Assembly: GCA_031269335.1 (NCBI GenBank)
Contig: JAISZI010000043.1
Span: forward strand, 1-42,556
DNA length: 42,556 nucleotides
Reading direction: 5' to 3'
Source of the DNA: Puniceicoccales bacterium
Lineage (GTDB): Bacteria > Verrucomicrobiota > Verrucomicrobiia > Opitutales > UBA953
Positions 7,160-16,832 of this stretch are shown here, piece after piece. A program made the position numbers and the translations under genes. Positions within the stretch are counted from its first letter, which is position 1. Each line of letters begins with the position of its first letter. The notes under the pieces are model-generated. The model was not told the DNA's origin. It saw only the letters and a program-made list of their open reading frames with translations, and did no database searches.

Positions 7160-9486
7160 TAATCCAGGTTGACGGTGTCTATGTCGAGGAGGTTCGAGAC
7201 GGCGGGATCGAAGTGGAAGCGGTTACGTAATAGGCAGATATGTTTTACGGCGTGGGAGACGTTGTTGGTGAAATACCAGGCGTTCCAGCGGTAATTATCT
7301 TGGAGGCGTTCGATGGGGCAGGGGGCGGGTCCGCGTATTTCGACGAGGTCGGGGGCGTTTTTTTCGAGGAAATGTATCCAGCCTTTGGCGTAGAAGGCGA
7401 CTTTTTGCGGGTCGCGACTGCGGAAGAGGTGTCGGATGAGGTGGCGGGCTGGGGGGTAGCCGTATTGGTTGCGCAGGGAGAGTTCGGAGTCGAAAAAGCC
7501 GTCAAAGTCCGATTGTTTTGCGAATAAGATGGGTGATGCGTTTGGGGTGAAAGTTTGGACGAGGACTTCGCCTTCGCGGGAGCCGCGGCCGGCGCGGCCG
7601 GCGACTTGGACGAGGAGTTGGAAGGTTCGTTCGGCGGCGCGGAAGTCTGCCATGTGCAAGGAGATGTCGGCGTCTATGATGCCGACGAGGGTGACATTTG
7701 GGAAGTCGAGGCCTTTTGCGAGCATTTGGGTGCCCATGAGGATATCGAGTTTGCCTTTGCGGAAGTCGGAGAGGATTTGGCGGAAGAAATTTTTTGTGCC
7801 CATTGTGTCGGCGTCGAGGCGGGCAAGACGGGCGAGTGGGAAGATGTTGCGGATGGTGTCTTCCAATTTTTGGGTTCCTGCGCCCCGTCCGCGAATTTTT
7901 GGGGAATGGCAGACTGGGCAGGAGTTTGGGGCGGGTTCGGAGTAGCCGCAGGCGTGGCAGCGGAGGGAATTGGAGGTGCGGTGGTAGGTGAGGGAGATGC
8001 TGCAGTGGGGGCAACCTGCTACGAATCCGCAAGCGGGACAAATCATTTGTCGTGAAAAGCCGCGGCGATTTAGGAAGAGGATGCTTTGTTCGCGGCGTTC
8101 GATGCGTGAGCGGAGCGCGTCAACGAGCGGGCGGGAGAGGATGGTTTGCCCGTGGGCGTGGAGGAGTTCGCGGCGCATGTCTATGATGCGGAAGGCTGGC
8201 ATGGAGCGATCTTCTATGCGAAACGGCAGGCGGCTGAGTCGGTATTTGCCAGAGCGCGTGTTGGCGAGGGATTCGAGGGAAGGCGTGGCGGAACCCGGCA
8301 GGGCGAGGGCGTTATTGAGTCTGGCGCGGTAAATGGCGACGTCGCGGCCGTTGTAGAGAGGGGTTTCGCTTTGTTTGTATGCTGGTTCGTGTTCTTCGTC
8401 TATGACGATGAGGCGCAGGTTGGCGAGCGGGGCGAAGACGGCGGAGCGTGCGCCGACGACGATGCGGGCTTTCCCCGATGCCATTGCCATCCAAGCGTCG
8501 AAGCGTTCACCGTTGGAGAGGAGACTATGCCAGACGACGACGCGGGTGTTGGCGTTGGCGAGGCGTTGGCGGAGGCGTTGGACGGTTTGGGGGGTCAAGG
8601 CGACTTCCGGAACGAGGAAAATGGCGGCACCGTCATTGGCGAGAGCCGCGAGGATGGCGCCGATGTAAATTTCGGTTTTGCCTGAGCCTGTGACGCCGTG
8701 GAGCAGGCGGACGCCGAAGGAGTTGGAGGCGAGGTCGGCGGATATGTCGTCCAAGGCACTTTGTTGGCTGGGGTTGAGAATCGGAGCGGTTGCGGAGACC
8801 ACTTCGTTATCGGCAAGGTCGTCGGCATATACATCGCGAGAGACGTGTCCCGACGTTTCTTCGATGATGCCTGCTTTGATCAGGGCGTCGCACGTTGTTG
8901 TCCCGATGTTGAGGCCTTTGAGGACGGTGGCGCGGTCAACGGTGGCGGTGATTTGTGAGGCGAGGAAGTCGTAGAGCGCGGCTTGTTTTGGGGCGCGGCG
9001 GCGGAGTTTGGCGAGGGATTCGGGGTCGAGCGGGGAGGAAATGTGGAGTTTTTTTTGAATGATTGGACGTGTGCCGTGTCTGACGGACGCTGGGAGAATG
9101 GTTTCAAGGACGGAGTTGAGCGGTGCGGCGTAGTAGGCGGAAATCCATTTGGCGAGGGCAGGCAGGTCTGGCGAAAGGACGGGTGTTTCGTGGCAGAGCT
9201 GCAGGATGGATTTGAGTTTGTGGGAGGGGAGCGCGGTTAAGGGAGGTGGCGTGAGACCCGTGAGCAGCGGCGTGTGGGAGCTAGACGGGGCGGCGGTGGG
9301 AATGGCGGTGTTTTCGGTGTCGGCATTCCAGACGATCCCTATGCGCGTTGAGGAGCCGAGCGGGACGCGCACGAGTTGCCCGAGGCGGATTTTGCCGGTC
9401 AGCGTCGGCGGGACGGCGTAGGAGTAAGTGCGGCCGCCGCCGTCAAAGGGGAGGACTTCGACAATGGTCGGCTGGGTTTCGGGCAT
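7159..9486 (-). CDS. priA: Primosomal protein N' (replication restart helicase)
   Basis: A 775-residue PriA. It recognises stalled forks and D-loops and helps reload the replicative helicase. The N-terminal 3'-DNA-binding domain is seen in VEVLPFDGGGRTYSYAVP and GQLVRVPLG. The helicase core has Walker A GVTGSGKTE near residue 265, DEEH in VIDEEHEPAYKQ, and motif VI in QVAGRAGRG. Between the helicase lobes lies the zinc-binding insertion with paired cysteines (CPAC, CPHC, CHAC, CPVC; about residues 483-525). The length is close to other PriA proteins. The gene begins 11 bp after rarA and is probably translated from the same transcript. Its stop codon abuts an intergenic repeat. Confidence 0.96.
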   Translation of the reverse strand: MPETQPTIVEVLPFDGGGRTYSYAVPPTLTGKIRLGQLVRVPLGSSTRIGIVWNADTENTAIPTAAPSSSHTPLLTGLTPPPLTALPSHKLKSILQLCHETPVLSPDLPALAKWISAYYAAPLNSVLETILPASVRHGTRPIIQKKLHISSPLDPESLAKLRRRAPKQAALYDFLASQITATVDRATVLKGLNIGTTTCDALIKAGIIEETSGHVSRDVYADDLADNEVVSATAPILNPSQQSALDDISADLASNSFGVRLLHGVTGSGKTEIYIGAILAALANDGAAIFLVPEVALTPQTVQRLRQRLANANTRVVVWHSLLSNGERFDAWMAMASGKARIVVGARSAVFAPLANLRLIVIDEEHEPAYKQSETPLYNGRDVAIYRARLNNALALPGSATPSLESLANTRSGKYRLSRLPFRIEDRSMPAFRIIDMRRELLHAHGQTILSRPLVDALRSRIERREQSILFLNRRGFSRQMICPACGFVAGCPHCSISLTYHRTSNSLRCHACGYSEPAPNSCPVCHSPKIRGRGAGTQKLEDTIRNIFPLARLARLDADTMGTKNFFRQILSDFRKGKLDILMGTQMLAKGLDFPNVTLVGIIDADISLHMADFRAAERTFQLLVQVAGRAGRGSREGEVLVQTFTPNASPILFAKQSDFDGFFDSELSLRNQYGYPPARHLIRHLFRSRDPQKVAFYAKGWIHFLEKNAPDLVEIRGPAPCPIERLQDNYRWNAWYFTNNVSHAVKHICLLRNRFHFDPAVSNLLDIDTVNLD

Positions 9487-9497
9487 GGGAGGAGGAA

Positions 9498-10868
9498 TTA
9501 TTTGCCGGGGTTATTTTTCCGCAATTTCGTGCGCAAGGCGTTCCAGTGGGCAAGGCGTTCTGCGATTGCGGCTTCTGCGCCGTTAGGGCTTGGGGAGTAG
9601 AGTGTTAACGGATTGGAGAGGTAGGTTTGCCCTGAAATGCCTTCTGGGAATTCGTGGCTGTAGAGGTAATTGGCGCCGTGACCGAGCGACTTGTTTAATT
9701 TTGTGTGCGCGTCGCGCAGGTGGAGTGGGACAGGTTGACGTGGTGCATCGCGCAGGGCGGCGCGGGCGTTGGCGAGGGCGATGGTGGCACTATTGCTTTT
9801 GGGGCAAGTGGCGAGGAAGAGGACGCAATGGGCGAGGGTAAGGGAGCACTCGGGCATACCGACGAAGTCGCATGCTTGTTGGGCGGATATGGCGACGGTG
9901 AGGGCGCGTGAATCGGCAAGACCGATGTCTTCGGAGGCGAGTATGACGAGGCGGCGGGCGATAAAGCGCGGGTCTTCGCCGCCGTCCAACATGAGTGCGA
10001 GCCAGTAAATAGCTGCGTCTGGGTCACTTCCGCGGATGGATTTAATGAAGGCGGATGCCGTGTCGTAGTGTTCGTCTTCGCCGCGGTCATAGCGGAGTTG
10101 CCGTGCGCGGGCGAAGTTTTCGACGTCATTTTGGGAGAGAGGCGTTCGCAACGGATGGGCGGCGACGAGCGTTTCGAGGGTATTGAGGGCGCGGCGCAGG
10201 TCGCCGCCAGCCATGAGGGAAATGGAGCGCAGGAGGGCGTCGTCGGCAGTTACTCCGCTGGCGCCCAGACCCCGTTCGATGTCGATGAGGGCGTCGTGCA
10301 GGGCAGCCGTTATGGATTCTTCGTCGAGAGGTTCGAGGCGCAGGAGGTGGCTGCGGCTGAGGAGGGGAGGAATGATGTAGAACCCTGGGTTGTGCGTTGT
10401 GCAACCGATGATGCGCACGACGCCGGTTTCGACATCTGGCAGGAGGAGGTCTTGTTGGGCTTTGTTGAAGCGGTGGATTTCATCAATGAGCAGAATAGTG
10501 CGCCGTTCTGGGTGGTAACGGGCGAGGCGCAGGATGTCGCGCAGTTCTGCGGAGTTGGAGATTACGGCGTTTATGCGGGTGCAGTGGCTGCGGGTTTCGG
10601 AGGCAATGATTTCGGCGAGGGTGGTTTTGCCGCAGCCCGGCGGACCGTAGAAGATGAGGCTGCCGAAGGAGTCGCCCGCAATTATGCGGGGCAGGGTGCT
10701 ATTTTCGCCAAGCAGCTGTGTGTGTCCGCGAACTTCGGACAAGGTGCGCGGGCGCATACGGGCGGCGAGGGGAAGGCGAAAAGCAGGGTAACCGGTGCCG
10801 TCGTTTCCCGCAGGGGAAAGATTTCCGGTGTTGTCGAACAAGGTTTGCTGCCCACTGGAATCCGGCAT
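9498..10868 (-). CDS. rarA: Replication-associated recombination protein A (AAA+ ATPase)
   Basis: About 456 residues from the ATG at 10868. The short QTLFD motif near the N-terminus is typical of RarA/MgsA/WRNIP1 proteins and may bind a partner such as SSB or the clamp. [21 protein letters not shown] follows. Walker [10 protein letters not shown] is near residue 75 and Walker [10 protein letters not shown] near 128. Sensor and C-terminal tetramerisation regions follow ([38 protein letters not shown]). RarA acts at stalled replication forks. The open frame continues upstream to 11195, but those codons overlap the prepilin gene and encode no RarA-like sequence. The neighbours priA (11 bp downstream) and a UvrD-type helicase support a fork-repair group. 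Confidence 0.94.
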   Translation of the reverse strand: MPDSSGQQTLFDNTGNLSPAGNDGTGYPAFRLPLAARMRPRTLSEVRGHTQLLGENSTLPRIIAGDSFGSLIFYGPPGCGKTTLAEIIASETRSHCTRINAVISNSAELRDILRLARYHPERRTILLIDEIHRFNKAQQDLLLPDVETGVVRIIGCTTHNPGFYIIPPLLSRSHLLRLEPLDEESITAALHDALIDIERGLGASGVTADDALLRSISLMAGGDLRRALNTLETLVAAHPLRTPLSQNDVENFARARQLRYDRGEDEHYDTASAFIKSIRGSDPDAAIYWLALMLDGGEDPRFIARRLVILASEDIGLADSRALTVAISAQQACDFVGMPECSLTLAHCVLFLATCPKSNSATIALANARAALRDAPRQPVPLHLRDAHTKLNKSLGHGANYLYSHEFPEGISGQTYLSNPLTLYSPSPNGAEAAIAERLAHWNALRTKLRKNNPGK

Positions 10869-10920
10869 GGTTGGAGGGAAGGACGATGGCGGTGTTGGGC
10901 GAGGGCGACACGGGGCGGGG

Positions 10921-11607
10921 TTAATCTTGGTTCCAGTTAGTGATATTATCGGCGCGGTAGGAATCGCTGAAATACTCATCGGGCACTTTGCCGGTGGATT
11001 CCATGTTACCGGAGAAGATGTCGTTGTCGGCGAGCGGCTCGCGGAAATTTTTGCCGGCGGAAATAAGGAGGAAACCGGGGCGTTCCCATTGGGTGCCCAG
11101 TTTGCCGCCCGAAATGATGTTGAAGCGGTAGGCGAACGGATTTCCCCAACCATCAACAAAATAGCGTTCGTCTTCGTTCGGGGGAACGGTGCCATTGATG
11201 CGGACGACCTCGAAGGTGCTTTCCGAGGCGAAAGGGAGACGTTGGGGCGTTTTTGTGTCGCTGCTCGTCACCGCGTCGTAACGCAAGAGGCGCAGGGTGT
11301 TATCTTCGTTTTTGAGGACTTTCAGGCCGGTGATGCACGCGTAAAGATTCCGCTGCCATCCCACGCTGTCGCCGGTGCCGCCGTCGTGAACCGGATATGC
11401 GCCGTATGTGGTTTTGAAATTTTCGAGAATAGCGGACATATAGCGGATGCTGGCGGTCGTAACGGACGACCTCTTTTTGTTTTCTACGAGAGGAGCGATG
11501 GCGAGGACGATGGTGCCGAGTAGCCCGATGATGGCGATGACGGTTAATATCTCAATGAAGGTGAAGGCGTTTCTTGCGCGGCGGCGTGAAAAATGGCGGT
11601 GTCTCAT
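10921..11607 (-). CDS. Prepilin-like protein with type IV N-terminal methylation signal
   Basis: A 228-residue protein from the ATG at 11607. After a basic leader (MRHRHFSRRRARNA) comes FTFIEILTVIAIIGLL, the hydrophobic helix of type IV pilins and type II secretion pseudopilins. Phe15 would be +1 and Glu19 is the conserved +5 Glu. The residue before the cleavage site is Ala rather than the usual Gly. The rest includes GWGNPFAYRFN, like the WGNP element of GspG-type pseudopilins, and a C-terminal region giving the document-like LISAGKNFREPLADNDI. No pilus or secretion genes are nearby. It lies between the helicase and rarA genes on the same strand. The frame continues to 11784, but that part overlaps the helicase gene end. 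Confidence 0.82.
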   Translation of the reverse strand: MRHRHFSRRRARNAFTFIEILTVIAIIGLLGTIVLAIAPLVENKKRSSVTTASIRYMSAILENFKTTYGAYPVHDGGTGDSVGWQRNLYACITGLKVLKNEDNTLRLLRYDAVTSSDTKTPQRLPFASESTFEVVRINGTVPPNEDERYFVDGWGNPFAYRFNIISGGKLGTQWERPGFLLISAGKNFREPLADNDIFSGNMESTGKVPDEYFSDSYRADNITNWNQD

Positions 11608-11701
11608 GGACGTTGAAAGTGTGTTGTGCAAAAAGAAGTGAAGCGCGGTGAAAGTAAAAAAATGGGCGGTGCGGGCGAGACAAAAATGGCAGGGGAAGAT
11701 T

Positions 11702-13750
11702 TCAGCGGTTATAGGCTCCATTAATAGTGCGGATGGCACTGTATGCTTCGTCGGGAAGGGCTTGGATAAAGCGAGAAATTTCAAGGAGACGAGGCGGACC
11801 GCCGGTTCTGGTTATTCGGGGGCAAATGAGGTAGAGGAGTTCCATGGCGCGTGTGACCGCTACGTAAAACAAGCGGCGTTCTTCGTCGAGATCGTCGGCT
11901 TCGATGGCGCGTTTGAGGGGGAAGAGTTCATCTGCGCAGCCGATAACGAAGACCACGGGAAATTCTAACCCTTTGGCTTGGTGAATAGTAGAGAGGCGCA
12001 GGAGGCTTGGGTTGGCTTCTGGGTCCGGGCTTTTGTTATCGGCGTCGGAATTTAGAAGGACGAGCTGGGCGAGGAGTTCGTTGACATCGGTGAACTTGGA
12101 GGCGAAGGCGAGGAGGAAGTCGAAATCGTCACGGCGTTCGCGCCAATCGGGGTATAAGTTGGGGAGAAAATCGCTATACCAGCCCTCAATTGCGATGCGC
12201 ATAATCTCGGCAATTGTCTTCACTACGGTGGGCTGCGGGTTGTCGGATTCCGGTGTCTCGGAAGAAGAACGCACGCGAAGGGCTTCAGCCATATCGTCGA
12301 GCACGAGGGCGAGATCGCGGTAGGAATCGCGAGCGGGAGCCGGGACTTTTTCGATTATTTTTTTGTTGGTTAATGCGGAAGTGAAGGTTTGTTTCGTAGA
12401 ATGTGCGAGGGCGGTGGCGGATTCGAGGATGCGCAAGGTTGTTTTTGGACCGATTTTTGGCAGAAGAGCCATGAGGCGGGAGAAAGCTACGGAATCGGTC
12501 GGGTTGTGTGCGAAGCGCAAGTGGGCAACGAGGTCTCGGATGTGCGCTTGTTCAAAAAAGCGGACGCCGCTCGTGATGACAAAAGGAATGCCGCAGCGGG
12601 TTAATTCTATTTGTAATTCCATTGCTTGGTAATGCGCACGATAGAGGACAATCATATCGCCGAGGCTACGCCCGTTTTCTGCCAGATTTGTCACGCAGCG
12701 CACGATAAACCCGGCTTGTTCTTTCGTGTCCATTACGGAGACAAAATAAGGTTTTTCTCCGGCGGGGCGCGACGGGCGCAGTGTTTTGGAGAAACCGTGG
12801 ATGTCGCCTTGTGAAGCGAAAATGCCGTTGGCGAGGTTGAGTATTTCCGGGGTCGAGCGGTAGTTTATTTCTATCTTGTGAATAGTCGCGTTTGGGTGGC
12901 GTTTTCTAAAATCAGCCACATTGGCAAATTCGGCACCGCGCCATGTGTAGATACATTGGGCATCATCGCCGACCACCATGAGTTGATGGTTTCCGGCGAG
13001 AGCATCCACGATATCGCTTTGCAATTTATTTGTGTCTTGAAACTCGTCCACGAGAATATGACTAAAACGATTTTGATAAAACGCGCGGATGTCGGAGTGT
13101 TTTTCGAGCAGTTCGACCCAGAGTTCCAACAGGTCATCGTAGTCGCATAAATTCTTTTCGCGTTTGGCGTTTTGGTAAGCGGAGAAGAAAGGCAGGAGAA
13201 GCTCGATAGTGTCGTCTTTCAGCCAAGAGAAGCGGGCTGAAAGAACTTCTTCCAATGGGCGGCGCGTGTTACGGGCGAAGCTGTATGCATCGTAAATAAC
13301 GCGAGGTTTTATGGCGTCTCGCTCTTTGAAAAAGGAACCATTGACAGACTTTGCAGTTTCCGCGAAAAGCGAGTCGCTGTCTCCGGCGTCCATGATCGTG
13401 AAGTTTTTATCCAACCCGAGAATGGAAGCGTTGGAACGCAGGATACGCAAGCCGATGCTGTGAAAGGTGCCGCCCCAAAATTCGGAGCGCGGGACATTAG
13501 TCAAATCTTCGACGCGGGTGAGCATTTCTTTCGCGGCTTTATTTGTGAAAGTGAGCAATAAAATTCTATGGGGCGAGACGCCATTGGAGAGAAGCCATGC
13601 GACGCGATAAGTGAGGGTGCGCGTTTTGCCGGAACCTGCGCCGGCGAGCACGATGGCTGGACCATCGTCGGCGGTGACGGCGCGCAGTTGGTCTTCGTTT
13701 AATGCCATTTCAAAATTGATAGGCAGAATTTGTTTCATGAAGTTCGGCAT
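11702..13750 (-). CDS. UvrD/PcrA-type superfamily 1 DNA helicase
   Basis: A 682-residue 3'-5' helicase. The Q motif LNEDQLRAV sits at residues 17-25 and Walker A AGAGSGKT at 36-43. TFTNKAAKEM is motif Ia. Walker B is LVDEFQDTN near 235, motif III GDDAQCIYTWRGA, motif IV-V NYRST and STIHQAKGLEFPVVFVIG, and motif VI RRLFYVAVTRA near 640. These define the UvrD/Rep/PcrA group, which unwinds DNA in repair and clears proteins from forks. It is slightly shorter than typical UvrD or PcrA because the C-terminal tail is missing. Starts at 13750 or 13738 are equally possible. It is 28 bp downstream of the VWA gene, so the two are probably co-transcribed. Confidence 0.93.
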   Translation of the reverse strand: MPNFMKQILPINFEMALNEDQLRAVTADDGPAIVLAGAGSGKTRTLTYRVAWLLSNGVSPHRILLLTFTNKAAKEMLTRVEDLTNVPRSEFWGGTFHSIGLRILRSNASILGLDKNFTIMDAGDSDSLFAETAKSVNGSFFKERDAIKPRVIYDAYSFARNTRRPLEEVLSARFSWLKDDTIELLLPFFSAYQNAKREKNLCDYDDLLELWVELLEKHSDIRAFYQNRFSHILVDEFQDTNKLQSDIVDALAGNHQLMVVGDDAQCIYTWRGAEFANVADFRKRHPNATIHKIEINYRSTPEILNLANGIFASQGDIHGFSKTLRPSRPAGEKPYFVSVMDTKEQAGFIVRCVTNLAENGRSLGDMIVLYRAHYQAMELQIELTRCGIPFVITSGVRFFEQAHIRDLVAHLRFAHNPTDSVAFSRLMALLPKIGPKTTLRILESATALAHSTKQTFTSALTNKKIIEKVPAPARDSYRDLALVLDDMAEALRVRSSSETPESDNPQPTVVKTIAEIMRIAIEGWYSDFLPNLYPDWRERRDDFDFLLAFASKFTDVNELLAQLVLLNSDADNKSPDPEANPSLLRLSTIHQAKGLEFPVVFVIGCADELFPLKRAIEADDLDEERRLFYVAVTRAMELLYLICPRITRTGGPPRLLEISRFIQALPDEAYSAIRTINGAYNR

Positions 13751-13778
13751 GAGAAAAGAGTGAAGGCGAGCCGGTTTA

Positions 13779-15719
13779 TCAACGGGGGGAATGGTGTAAA
13801 TCGGGGCGCATACGGATTGCTCCGCGTGATGTTTTTACGCATTGTTGCCAAATGGTTTGCGGCTGCACTTCGATTGAAAACAGATACAGGCGTGGTCCGC
13901 CGTTGAGATTGGAGAAACGGGTGAGCCATTGTTTTTCCCATTGTTTATCCGTGGCGTCGCGGCGGTCAAAATTCTCATGAGGCGTTTCTACGAAAACCCG
14001 TGTTCCCGCGCTTGATTGTTCGACGCCGTCTTGAAAATCGGAAAACACGATTAAAGTATCATAGCCTTCGTGGAGCATGATATCTATCCACGCGCCAACG
14101 GAGGAGGCGGTAAAATTGGCACCGTAGCGGTCGATGATTTCTTTTCTGGAACCGTGTCCCCCTTTTGCATTAAAAATGCTGTTTGCGGGAGGGCGTCCGT
14201 TTTCTATGGAGCCGTCAACAACTCTTATGCGGATGCCATCGTATTCGTAGATATCGGCATTGGGGAATTGTTTATATATTTCGGCTTTTACTGGTTCGAG
14301 GTAAGGAGACATACTGCCGGAGTTATCGAGATAAACAGCCATGTTTTTTGCGTTTATACGCAGCCCCATTACCATTCTTGAAGTGAAGTTTCTGCCGCCG
14401 GAACCGAGACCGGTGAGGCCGCCTGTTCCTCCGCCGAGTCCGTCGCCTGATCCTTTGGACAGCATGGCTTGCAAAGAATGCGGCATTAGTGCGCGCATCT
14501 CCGGCATCGTTGTATCGGAGATGTTCACTTTACTGGCGGGAGATTTAATGGAAAGTTTGTCGCGAGCGCGGGCAAATTCTTTTGAGTGGCGGTGTTGTAT
14601 CTTGTGTTCTCTGAAAGTGATTTTCTCGCCGTCTTTTCCGCCGCCGCTCCCTGTCGAAAAAACGAAATTTTCTTCTTCTTTTGGAGGAGGCGACGGGAGC
14701 ACTATTAACAGGAGGGATAGAAGTAAGAGTAAGTGAATTGCGATGCTTACGGCGAAGCCATTTCCGCCAAAGTTTTTCTTCCAGCGTGCCCAGCGTATTT
14801 TTTGCGGAGACGCGTCTGTTTCTACATCTGTTTCGGGCAGTTCTTTTCCATGCACGCGGTCGAAGTAACTTGCGTGTGGCTTGACTTTGTGTTGCACTGC
14901 CCGTATCTCCGGTGGCGGGGGTGCGTCGGCGGTAGTTTTTCGCGTTACTTCGCGTGTGAGTTTCAGGCGGGGCTGCGCATTTTCTGTTGGTGGGGGGGAG
15001 GGTGGAGCTGCTTCCGGTGTTGGCGTTGTTGTTATTGTTGCCGGTGTCATTGTTGCCGGCGGGGGCGGGTGTATTGGCGGTGATGGTGGTTGGAGTGGTG
15101 TTTCTGGTGGCGCGAGAAGATCGGGTTTTGGCGGGGGCGTGTCCACGTAAAAAGACGAGGCGCAACGTAAGCAGAGGTATTTTTTTATGTCTCCAAACTT
15201 GAATTCAAGGGCGTTCACGCGTTTTTTTTGGAGGCAATTTGGGCAGTAATAATACTCCGAAACTGACCCGTCTTTTTCATATTTCGTATAGATGGTGACG
15301 CCTGATGGCAGTTGGTAAGGCTCGAAGTTTTTTATATCAAAACCATCGGAGGCGGGTGGGTTTTCGTTTTTTTGAGTAGGAGCGGGAGGCTCTTGTAGAA
15401 GCGCGAGTTGGATTTCGGCGAGTTGTAGGAGAAGCGGGGTGAAGTTGGGCGGTGCGAGGATGTTGTCCGTTGTGTCTTGAAATCGCCGCAAGCGTGAGGA
15501 GACGTCGATAAGATTGGTTTTGAGATTGGCGAAAATGGTTTCCGGTGATTCGTTTTCTGTGAGGCATTGTTGTAAAAATTCGAGGTGAGTATTTGTCAGG
15601 AGTTGTGACACCTCGTCGAGGTGCCGCCGCAGGCGTCCCTCCGGCGCGTTTGCACAGATTTTGCGCATCTCGTCTGCGGCGGATTTTACCGATAGGGCTA
15701 TGTTTTTGTATTCGGGCAT
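13779..15719 (-). CDS. Zinc-ribbon / transmembrane / VWA-domain protein, unknown function
   Basis: A 646-residue protein I do not recognise as a named family. Residues 1-110 are helical and charged. Two cysteine pairs, CPNC (159-162) and CLRC (183-186), look like a zinc ribbon. Residues 195-270 are very Pro/Thr-rich. A single hydrophobic helix lies at about 322-342. Residues 423-443 are Gly-rich. The C-terminal part (460-640) looks like a von Willebrand A domain: the metal-site motif DNSGS is at 465-469 and FSDFQDG at 559-565 offers a further Asp. The predicted topology puts the zinc ribbon and VWA domain on opposite sides of the membrane, with the zinc ribbon probably cytoplasmic. It sits 45 bp after the SMP-30-like gene and 28 bp before the helicase gene. 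Confidence 0.7.
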   Translation of the reverse strand: MPEYKNIALSVKSAADEMRKICANAPEGRLRRHLDEVSQLLTNTHLEFLQQCLTENESPETIFANLKTNLIDVSSRLRRFQDTTDNILAPPNFTPLLLQLAEIQLALLQEPPAPTQKNENPPASDGFDIKNFEPYQLPSGVTIYTKYEKDGSVSEYYYCPNCLQKKRVNALEFKFGDIKKYLCLRCASSFYVDTPPPKPDLLAPPETPLQPPSPPIHPPPPATMTPATITTTPTPEAAPPSPPPTENAQPRLKLTREVTRKTTADAPPPPEIRAVQHKVKPHASYFDRVHGKELPETDVETDASPQKIRWARWKKNFGGNGFAVSIAIHLLLLLSLLLIVLPSPPPKEEENFVFSTGSGGGKDGEKITFREHKIQHRHSKEFARARDKLSIKSPASKVNISDTTMPEMRALMPHSLQAMLSKGSGDGLGGGTGGLTGLGSGGRNFTSRMVMGLRINAKNMAVYLDNSGSMSPYLEPVKAEIYKQFPNADIYEYDGIRIRVVDGSIENGRPPANSIFNAKGGHGSRKEIIDRYGANFTASSVGAWIDIMLHEGYDTLIVFSDFQDGVEQSSAGTRVFVETPHENFDRRDATDKQWEKQWLTRFSNLNGGPRLYLFSIEVQPQTIWQQCVKTSRGAIRMRPDLHHSPR

Positions 15720-15764
15720 GGGAGTTGGGACAAAAAGGTTCGACGGGGGAGGGCGTGGTGTCGT

Positions 15765-16709
15765 TTACTTTGTGGGCAATCCGCCGCCGCGGACGCGCAT
15801 GCGCAGTGCATACAGGCCTTGCGATGCTGTGATGAAGAGCGTTTTGCCGTCGGTGCCGCCGAAACAGACATTGGCGGTCCATGGCGCGGGCACGGGAATT
15901 TGTTCGATGAGGCGTCCGCGTGGGTTAAAGACGGTTACGCCTTTTCCGGTCAGATAGACGTTTCCTTCGGCGTCAATCGTCATGCCGTCGGATCCCATTT
16001 CGACAAAGAGTTGTTTGTTTGCGAGGGAGCCGTCGGCTTTGATGTCGAAGCGGTAAGTTTTTCCTGCGCCGATATCGGCGACGTAGAGCAGGCGTCCGTC
16101 GGGTGTTCCGATTATGCCGTTGGGTTTGTTAAGCGACGCTTCCACGCGGGAGAATGTTTTACGGTTTGGGGGAAGGTAATAGACGTGTTCGCCGTCTTTG
16201 CGCGGTTTGCGTCCGGTGTCACGCCAGTAGGGGCGTGCGTAGAATGGGTCTGTAAAATAGATGCCGCCGGAAGGGTGCACCCATAAGTCATTGGGACCGT
16301 TGAGGTCTTCTCCTTTGAATTTGGCTGCCAGCACGGAGTGTTTTCCCGTTTTTTCTATGCGCCACAGTTCGTTGTCGGCGTCGGAGCAGGAGAGAAGTGC
16401 GCCGTCGTTGTCGAAGTAGAGACCGTTGGCGCGGCCGGATTTTTCGCGGAAGCAGGAGAGTTTTCCTTCAATCGACCAAATCCAGATGCGGTCGTTTGGC
16501 TGGTCGGTGAAATAGACGTCGCCGCGGGTGTTGACGGCTGGACCTTCGGTGAAGGAAAAGCCGCTGGCGAGTTTGCGCACTTTTTCGTTGGGAGCAGAGA
16601 CGCCTTGGACTGCCTCGGGGGCTGGCAGGTTGTTTGCGGTGGGAGCGGCATTGCCCGTCGGCGGCGGGCAAAAGAGGAAAAGAAACGCCAGTGGAAGGAA
16701 TTTTTTCAT
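15765..16709 (-). CDS. SMP-30/gluconolactonase-like secreted protein
   Basis: About 314 residues from the ATG at 16709. Residues 1-21 (MKKFLPLAFLFLFC...GNAA) form a signal peptide, with a Cys at 14 that could also be a lipobox cysteine. The six-bladed propeller of the SMP-30/gluconolactonase/LRE group is indicated by FTEGPA (51-58, metal-binding Glu55), LNGPNDLWVHP, KPNGIIGTPDGRLLYVAD and GSDGMTIDAEGNVY. Members hydrolyse sugar lactones with a divalent metal, usually Ca or Zn. An extracytoplasmic place suggests sugar catabolism in the periplasm. The substrate is unknown. The frame extends to 16754, but that adds only a stretch in front of the signal peptide. It is divergent from the iron-sulfur gene. 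Confidence 0.85.
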   Translation of the reverse strand: MKKFLPLAFLFLFCPPPTGNAAPTANNLPAPEAVQGVSAPNEKVRKLASGFSFTEGPAVNTRGDVYFTDQPNDRIWIWSIEGKLSCFREKSGRANGLYFDNDGALLSCSDADNELWRIEKTGKHSVLAAKFKGEDLNGPNDLWVHPSGGIYFTDPFYARPYWRDTGRKPRKDGEHVYYLPPNRKTFSRVEASLNKPNGIIGTPDGRLLYVADIGAGKTYRFDIKADGSLANKQLFVEMGSDGMTIDAEGNVYLTGKGVTVFNPRGRLIEQIPVPAPWTANVCFGGTDGKTLFITASQGLYALRMRVRGGGLPTK

Positions 16710-16832
16710 GTCAAGCATGGCACAACAAGAAAACACTCTTGCGAAGGATGGCAACTTTTGACGGAGAATTCTGTCAACTCGGCAGCTCGGTGCGTGCCGT
16801 GCCGGGGTTGGTTGTCGAACACATTTGCCTGT

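Noticed and set aside
10068-10940. A 290-codon plus-strand open frame across rarA
   Set aside because: It is antisense to rarA motifs and has no recognisable fold. Codon bias explains it.
16338-16832. An N-terminal 165-residue extension of the iron-sulfur protein
   Set aside because: This part is antisense to the SMP-30-like gene, has no matching domain and no membrane-protein character. The ATG at 16833 directly precedes the first helix.
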